This document shows positions 4,953 through 8,999 of a DNA stretch of 8,999 bases, in pieces. Position 1 is the stretch's first letter. Each line of letters starts with the position of its first letter. Below the pieces are notes generated by a model. The model made no database searches. It had not been told where the DNA came from and saw nothing but the letters and a program-made list of their open reading frames with translations. Both the position numbers and the translations under genes were made by a program. This DNA comes from Bacillota bacterium (GTDB taxonomy: Bacteria > Bacillota > Clostridia > Christensenellales > CAG-138). The DNA is taken from contig JAEWWD010000234.1 of assembly GCA_023396535.1 (NCBI GenBank), positions 1 to 8,999 on the forward strand, in the 5' to 3' direction.

Positions 4953-7358
4953 TCAGTTTGCCACGATGTTCACGACGTTCTTCACGGCGATGATCTTGCG
5001 CACGGTCTTACCCTGAAGCAGTGGCGCGATCTCTTCGTGCGCGAGCGCGGCGCGCTCGATTTCTTCTTTGGATGCATCGGCGGCGGCCATCATGCGTGCG
5101 CGGACCTTGCCGTTGATCTGTATCGCGAGCTCAATCGTATCCTCCACCAGCGCCGCCTCATCCCACTTGGGCCACGGCTCTTTGTAGAGGGGGGAGAAGC
5201 CCAAAGCCTCGTTGAGCTCTTCGGCCATGTGCGGCGCGACGGGGGAGAGTATGGTTAAAAGCGTGTGCAATTCGTGCTTTGTAACGCTGCCTTTCGCGTA
5301 GAAGTCATTGACCAGCGTCATCATGGCGGCGATGGCCGTATTGTACTTCATGCGCTCGTAGTCCTCGGTCACCTTCTTGACGCAGGCGTGGACTTTTCCC
5401 CGCATGTCGGCGCTTTCGCCCTCGCCCTGCATCATATCCCGCAGCCGCCACACGCGCTCCAGAAATCGTCTGCAGCCGCGCGCGCCGGTGGTGCTCCAGG
5501 GGATGGGCTGATCGAAAGCGCCCATGAACATTTCGTATACGCGGAACGTATCCGCGCCGAGTTCGTTGACGATATCGTCCGGATTGATGACATTGCCGCG
5601 GGATTTTGACATCTTCTCGCCGTTTTCGCCGAGTATCATGCCATGGCTGGTGCGCTTCTGGTAGGGCTCGGGCGTGGGTACCACGCCGATATCGTAGAGG
5701 AATTTGTGCCAGAAGCGGGAATAGAGCAAGTGCAGCGTGGTGTGCTCCATGCCGCCGTTGTACCAATCCACCGGGCTCCAGTAGGCAAGCTCTTCTTTTG
5801 AGGCGAGCGCTTGATCGTTGTGCGGGTCGATATAACGCAGGAAATACCAGGACGACCCCGCCCACTGGGGCATAGTGTCCGTTTCGCGCCTTGCTTTGCC
5901 GCCGCATTTGGGGCAGGTGGTATTGATCCAGTCCGTGGCGCGAGCGAGCGGGGAAGATCCGTCGTCGCCGGGCTGGTAGTGTTCGATTTCGGGCAGCACG
6001 AGGGGCAGCTCGCTTTCGGGGAGCGGGACCCAGCCGCAGTGTTCGCAGTACACGAGGGGGATGGGCTCGCCCCAGTAGCGCTGGCGGGAGAATACCCAGT
6101 CGCGAAGTTTGTAGTTGACCTTCTTTTCGCCCAGCCCCTTCTCCACCAGCCAGTCGGATATGGCCGGGATAGCCTCGCTCACTTCCATGCCGTCAAGGAA
6201 GCCGGAATTGACCATTTCGCCTTTTTCCGTATCGGTATAGGCCGCTTCCTGCACGCTGCCGCCCTTGACGACCTCGATGATGGGAAGATCGAACCGCTTT
6301 GCAAATTCCCAGTCGCGCTCGTCGTGTGCGGGGACGGCCATGATAGCGCCCGTGCCGTAGCCCATGAGAACGTAGTCGGATATCCAGACAGGGATATGCG
6401 CGCCGTTGACGGGGTTGATGGCCGTAACGCCCGCGAGTTCCACGCCCGTCTTTTCCTTGCTCAGCTCGCTGCGCTCAAAATCCGATTTGCGCGCGGCGGC
6501 GGCCTGGTAGGCGCGCACGTCGGCAATGTTGGTGATGACGTCCTTGAGCGTTTCCACCAGCGGGTGCTCGGGGGAGACGACCATGTACGTCGCGCCAAAG
6601 AGCGTATCCGGACGCGTGGTGTATATGCGCAGCCCTTCCGGGTAGCCCTCGATGGGGAATGTAACTTCCGCGCCTTCGCTGCGGCCGATCCAGTTGCGCT
6701 GCTGAATCTTGACCTTTTCGATATAATCGAGCTGGTCGAGATCGTCGATCAACCGTTGCGCGTATTCCGTGATTTTCAGCATCCATTGGCTGCGCACCTT
6801 GCGCACGACCGCGCCGCCGCAGCGCTCGCACACGCCGTCCACGACTTCTTCGTTGGCAAGGCCGACCTTGCAGGAGGTGCAGAAATTGATGGGAATCTCG
6901 GCCTTGTAGGCGAGCCCTTTCTCGAACAGCTTGAGGAATATCCACTGCGTCCACTTGTAATAGGCGGGGTCGGTGGTATTGACCTCGCGGGACCAATCGA
7001 ACGAGAAGCCCAGGCGCTTTAACTGCGTGCGGAACTTATCCACATTATCCCGCGTGACCTTGGCGGGGTGGATGCCTGTCTTGATGGCGTAATTCTCCGT
7101 AGGCAGGCCGAACGCGTCCCAGCCGATGGGGTAGAGCACGTTATAGCCCTCCATGCGCCGCTTGCGGCAGATGATGTCGAGCGCGGTGTTGCTGCGCGGG
7201 TGCCCCACGTGCAGGCCCATGCCCGACGGGTAGGGGAATTCTATGAGCCCATAAAACTTGGGCTTTTCGTGCGAGGCCTCCGCCTCAAAGCAATGCGCGT
7301 CGTCCCACTTTTTCTGCCACTTGGGTTCTATGGCACTTGGGTCGTAACGATCGATCAT
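4953..7358 (-). CDS. leuS: Leucyl-tRNA synthetase
   Basis: This 801-residue class Ia aminoacyl-tRNA synthetase charges tRNA-Leu with leucine in the cytoplasm. The Rossmann-fold signature HVGH (50-53, in the YPSGMGLHVGH context) and EKMSKS (581-586) are both present. The CP1 editing domain carries TTRPDT (247-252) and GTGAIMAVPAHDERD (335-349), including the Asp needed for hydrolysis of mischarged tRNA. A Cys pair C160/C163 with C177/C180, and another C438/C441 with C482/C485, are probable zinc-binding sites. Length is normal for bacterial LeuRS, and the N terminus (MIDRYDPSAIEPKWQKKWDD) is the expected one. GGAGGT (7368-7373) lies 9 bases before the ATG. It appears intact. The T-box leader upstream indicates control by uncharged tRNA-Leu. 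Confidence 0.98.
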   Translation of the reverse strand: MIDRYDPSAIEPKWQKKWDDAHCFEAEASHEKPKFYGLIEFPYPSGMGLHVGHPRSNTALDIICRKRRMEGYNVLYPIGWDAFGLPTENYAIKTGIHPAKVTRDNVDKFRTQLKRLGFSFDWSREVNTTDPAYYKWTQWIFLKLFEKGLAYKAEIPINFCTSCKVGLANEEVVDGVCERCGGAVVRKVRSQWMLKITEYAQRLIDDLDQLDYIEKVKIQQRNWIGRSEGAEVTFPIEGYPEGLRIYTTRPDTLFGATYMVVSPEHPLVETLKDVITNIADVRAYQAAAARKSDFERSELSKEKTGVELAGVTAINPVNGAHIPVWISDYVLMGYGTGAIMAVPAHDERDWEFAKRFDLPIIEVVKGGSVQEAAYTDTEKGEMVNSGFLDGMEVSEAIPAISDWLVEKGLGEKKVNYKLRDWVFSRQRYWGEPIPLVYCEHCGWVPLPESELPLVLPEIEHYQPGDDGSSPLARATDWINTTCPKCGGKARRETDTMPQWAGSSWYFLRYIDPHNDQALASKEELAYWSPVDWYNGGMEHTTLHLLYSRFWHKFLYDIGVVPTPEPYQKRTSHGMILGENGEKMSKSRGNVINPDDIVNELGADTFRVYEMFMGAFDQPIPWSTTGARGCRRFLERVWRLRDMMQGEGESADMRGKVHACVKKVTEDYERMKYNTAIAAMMTLVNDFYAKGSVTKHELHTLLTILSPVAPHMAEELNEALGFSPLYKEPWPKWDEAALVEDTIELAIQINGKVRARMMAAADASKEEIERAALAHEEIAPLLQGKTVRKIIAVKNVVNIVAN

Positions 7359-7393
7359 GTATTTGAAACCTCCGTCGTAGTATCATTCTTTAA

Positions 7394-7425
7394 AATGAAC
7401 AATTAACAATGTACAATGAACAATG
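7394..7425. repeat. 32-nt ATTGTTCATT-type repeat, copy R2 (inverted)
   Basis: Its reverse complement differs from the copy at 119-150 in 2 of 32 positions. It is inverted relative to the copy at 7509-7540, so the two form terminal inverted repeats around 7426-7508. It lies 35 bases upstream of the leuS start, within the leuS 5' untranslated region. Confidence 0.8.
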
Positions 7426-7508
7426 GCTGTTGAAAAACCCTGCGGGTTTTTCTTTTATTAACAGCGTATCTTTGATTTTAAGAAAACTCCGAAGGGGTTT
7501 TCTTCCTT

Positions 7509-7540
7509 CATTGTTCATTTTTCATTGTGCATTGTACATT
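7509..7540. repeat. 32-nt ATTGTTCATT-type repeat, copy R3
   Basis: This copy is in the same orientation as the one at 119-150, with 3 differences, and in inverted orientation to 7394-7425. It directly abuts the T-box terminator hairpin (7543-7579). Confidence 0.8.
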
Positions 7541-7579
7541 ATAAAACGTCTCGTCTCTTATAAAGAGACGAGACGTTTT
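7541..7579 (-). terminator. T-box leader terminator
   Basis: A 17-bp perfect stem (7543-7559 with 7563-7579) with a three-base ATA loop contains the tandem CGTCTCGTCTC on the transcript's 5' arm. On the minus strand it ends in GACGTTTTATAATG. The competing antiterminator pairs GAG and ACG, which flank the T-box bulge, with CGTCTC in the 5' arm of this stem. Confidence 0.85.
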
Positions 7580-7811
7580 TCCCGTGGTACCACTCTTTTT
7601 CGCGGCAAAATATCTGCCGCCTTGAGCCCCCGCAACATGGGGGATACGCCGCGCTTTGCTCCCGTAATGGGGGCGCGGGGCTCCGTGGCGAGTGCGTCTT
7701 CCTTCCGAAGCGCCGTCTTTCACCGGCTGGCGGCTCTCTTTGGGATCGGGGTTGGAAGCGGCTCCACTTCATCGCGACATATAATAGGAAAAGCTTTCGC
7801 TTTTCGCAGAT
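7541..7811 (-). ncRNA. T-box leader controlling leuS (tRNA-Leu responsive)
   Basis: On the minus strand, AGAGTGGTACCACGGG (7581-7596) is a clear T-box. The TGGT bulge can pair with the ACCA end of a tRNA whose discriminator base is A, as in tRNA-Leu. Further upstream, CCGGTGAAAGACGG (about 7718-7731) looks like the distal stem I loop. In the 3' part of stem I, CTC at 7690-7692 (within GACGCACTCGCC) is a plausible leucine specifier codon. Uncharged tRNA-Leu would stabilise the antiterminator and permit leuS transcription; charged tRNA would leave the 7543-7579 terminator to form. The specifier assignment is inferred from context and not from a full fold. Confidence 0.88.
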
Positions 7812-7817
7812 GCTGTT

Positions 7818-7847
7818 ATTCTAACCCGTATCGCCGGGGTTTGTCAA
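7818..7847 (-). promoter_or_regulatory. Promoter of the T-box-leuS transcript
   Basis: On the minus strand a perfect -35 TTGACA (7842-7847) and -10 TAGAAT (7818-7823) are separated by 18 bases. Transcription would start near 7811, just before the T-box leader. Confidence 0.78.
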
Positions 7848-7881
7848 CCGGCGGCATGTGAAATACGGCGAAAAGAGGGCG

Positions 7882-7920
7882 AAAAAACGCCCGCCCGGCG
7901 GATATCCGCCGGACGGGCGC
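7882..7920 (-). terminator. Intrinsic terminator of secreted paralogue 2
   Basis: On the minus strand a GC-rich stem of about 16 bp, centred between 7903 and 7904 with one C-A mismatch, is followed by TTTTTT (7887-7882). It lies 23 bases after the stop of the paralogue at 7944. Confidence 0.92.
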
Positions 7921-7943
7921 AATGCGGCATGGAAATTGCGCGA

Positions 7944-8999
7944 TTATCCGCGCTTTTTGAGGGCGACAGCGCCGGCGGCGGAGAGAGCGACCATCACGAA
8001 GCCCATGATGCTTGCGGCGTCGCCCGTCTTCGGGGGATCCACGACGATGTTGTCGGGAACCGCGACATAAGCCGTCCAGGGCTCGATATCGACGGTGGCG
8101 ATGATGGTATCGCCGGATACGAGATCCTCAAAATACGACTTGCGTACGTAGTTGCCGATGTTGAAGTAGTCGAGCCCGAACACATCGACGACAACGTCCT
8201 CATAGACATCCATGACGTCGTCATACAAATCGCCATCGGTCAGTATCTTTGCCGGGTTATCAGGATCCACGATGCCCAGCTCATGCTTGGTGTTCACGCC
8301 GAGCGCGACGAACACGCCACCATCAAACATACCGCCATAGGGACTGATGGCCATACCGGTAGATTTATACTCGTCGTCGGTTACGATCACAATGCAATAG
8401 GCGTCGCCGTCATCCGACCAGTTAATTATATAATTGAAATCTTCTTCATCCGGAAGAGGGGAGGCTAGCCCGAATAAGATGTCGTAAGTGGTGCCGCTGA
8501 GGGTTACTCGAAGGAGTTCAAAAGGACCCTCATTTCCCTCAAAGCCGCGCGAACCCTCGCCATCGATCAGCTTTGCATACAGGGAAGCGTCGTCGCCGGT
8601 GACCTTGGCGAAGAACAGCCACTTATAGGTTTCTTTGCCATCAAAGCCGTGCGTATCGCCGATGTCGATCTGGATTTCGTCATCATCGTTCAGTTCGGAA
8701 TTGAGATCGAACGCGTCGGAGTGATCGTGCAGGAGGTCGGTAACGCTTTTGCTGACTTCGAGGTCGATGTCGCCGCCATCATAGTTATCGGCTACGTCGA
8801 GGTCGACATTCTCTCCGCCAAATACGAGCATGCTATACTCATCCCAAAGGATCTCTTCATTCTTGGGAACGAACAGCTCTACAACCGCCGCTACGATCTC
8901 ATTCTTGGCATAGCCGCGGTCGGATGGCGGCAGCGTAGCTAGGCCAAAGAAGTCGTTGTCGTCATATTCGACCAGATAGATATCAAGATCATAGGGATG
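7944..8999 (-). CDS. Uncharacterised secreted acidic protein with wall-anchor-like C terminus (paralogue 2, partial)
   Basis: The frame is open to the window edge, giving 351 visible residues; the N terminus and presumably a signal peptide lie outside. The Met at 8831 is internal: upstream codons read IYLVEYDDNDFFG and GYAKNEIVAAVVELFVP, aligning with residues 40-52 and 62-78 of the paralogue at 3650-4819. Other shared blocks are YKWLFFAKVTGDDASL, ELGIVDPDNPAKILTDGDLY and GLDYFNIGNYVRKSYFEDL. The C terminus has PPKTGD (visible residues 322-327), a hydrophobic stretch and KKRG, the PxTGD-type sorting-signal layout common in Clostridia surface proteins. It is much more acidic than its paralogue, with dense Asp/Glu in the 60 residues or so after the GGENVDLDV block. 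Function is unknown; a surface location is inferred from the C terminus. Confidence 0.85.
   Translation of the reverse strand, partial: HPYDLDIYLVEYDDNDFFGLATLPPSDRGYAKNEIVAAVVELFVPKNEEILWDEYSMLVFGGENVDLDVADNYDGGDIDLEVSKSVTDLLHDHSDAFDLNSELNDDDEIQIDIGDTHGFDGKETYKWLFFAKVTGDDASLYAKLIDGEGSRGFEGNEGPFELLRVTLSGTTYDILFGLASPLPDEEDFNYIINWSDDGDAYCIVIVTDDEYKSTGMAISPYGGMFDGGVFVALGVNTKHELGIVDPDNPAKILTDGDLYDDVMDVYEDVVVDVFGLDYFNIGNYVRKSYFEDLVSGDTIIATVDIEPWTAYVAVPDNIVVDPPKTGDAASIMGFVMVALSAAGAVALKKRG

Larger units (their letters stand above)
7394..7540. repeat. ~147-bp inverted-repeat-bounded element with two internal hairpins
   Basis: Copies R2 and R3 bound a short AT-rich unit with no gene. Inside are two hairpins: GAAAAACCC (7432-7440) with GGGTTTTTC (7444-7452), enclosed by GCTGTT/AACAGC (7426-7431, 7460-7465); and AAGAAAAC (7480-7487) with GTTTTCTT (7497-7504). 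Both read as terminators on the plus strand because T-rich sequence follows. The element separates the T-box terminator from the leuS coding region, and its composition differs from the surroundings. It resembles a miniature non-coding repeat element. No transposase or clear target duplication is visible. Confidence 0.65.

Noticed and set aside
5811..7022. Long plus-strand open frame opposite leuS
   Set aside because: It is the antisense shadow of the well-supported leuS gene, with low-complexity composition, no ribosome binding site and no motif.
7409..7861. Plus-strand open frame across the leuS leader
   Set aside because: It reads antisense through the T-box, its terminator and the repeat element; composition and lack of signals mark it as spurious.
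8829..8831. Met at 8831 as start of secreted paralogue 2
   Set aside because: The frame stays open to the window edge, and the upstream residues align with the paralogue's mature N-terminal region.

Overview
The window looks like the chromosome of a moderately GC-rich member of the Bacillota, probably class Clostridia. The evidence is a T-box leader upstream of leuS, a TPP riboswitch driving an ECF-type thiamine S component (ThiT), an XRE/DUF2975 regulator pair, TTGACA/TATAAT-type promoters, strong AAGGAG/GGAGG ribosome binding sites and compact intrinsic terminators. Species cannot be named from sequence alone.

Layout. Positions 1-49 may hold the last codons of a plus-strand gene, followed by a bidirectional terminator (64-93). 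A minus-strand two-gene operon (DUF2975 membrane protein, then an XRE-family regulator) occupies 118-918, with its promoter at 950-978. A plus-strand macrodomain protein (1097-1570) has its own extended -10 promoter. Next comes a complete TPP control unit: promoter (1623-1651), aptamer (1677-1760), antiterminator/terminator switch (to 1820) and thiT (1864-2529). A hairpin-rich intergenic stretch follows (2536-2786), including a nearly perfect 40-nt palindrome. From 2790 onward everything is on the minus strand: a small uncharacterised TTG-started protein (2790-3185), a decayed signal-peptide fragment (3481-3566), a complete secreted wall-anchor-like protein (3650-4819), leuS (4953-7358) with a T-box leader (about 7541-7811), and a second, highly acidic paralogue of the secreted protein that runs off the right edge (7944-8999).

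How the parts work together. The thi unit is a self-contained transcription-attenuated thiamine uptake gene. leuS is controlled by uncharged tRNA-Leu through the T-box. The most unusual content is an unrecognised family of secreted proteins present as one complete copy, one partial copy and one decayed copy around leuS, and a small family of 32-nt ATTGTTCATT-type repeats. One repeat copy forms the 3' end of the XRE gene. Two inverted copies bound a ~147-bp, two-hairpin element sitting between the T-box terminator and the leuS start codon.

No CRISPR array, insertion sequence, tRNA or rRNA gene was seen. No complete previously undescribed multi-gene system can be demonstrated; the paralogous secreted family and the leuS-leader repeat element are the best candidates for novelty.
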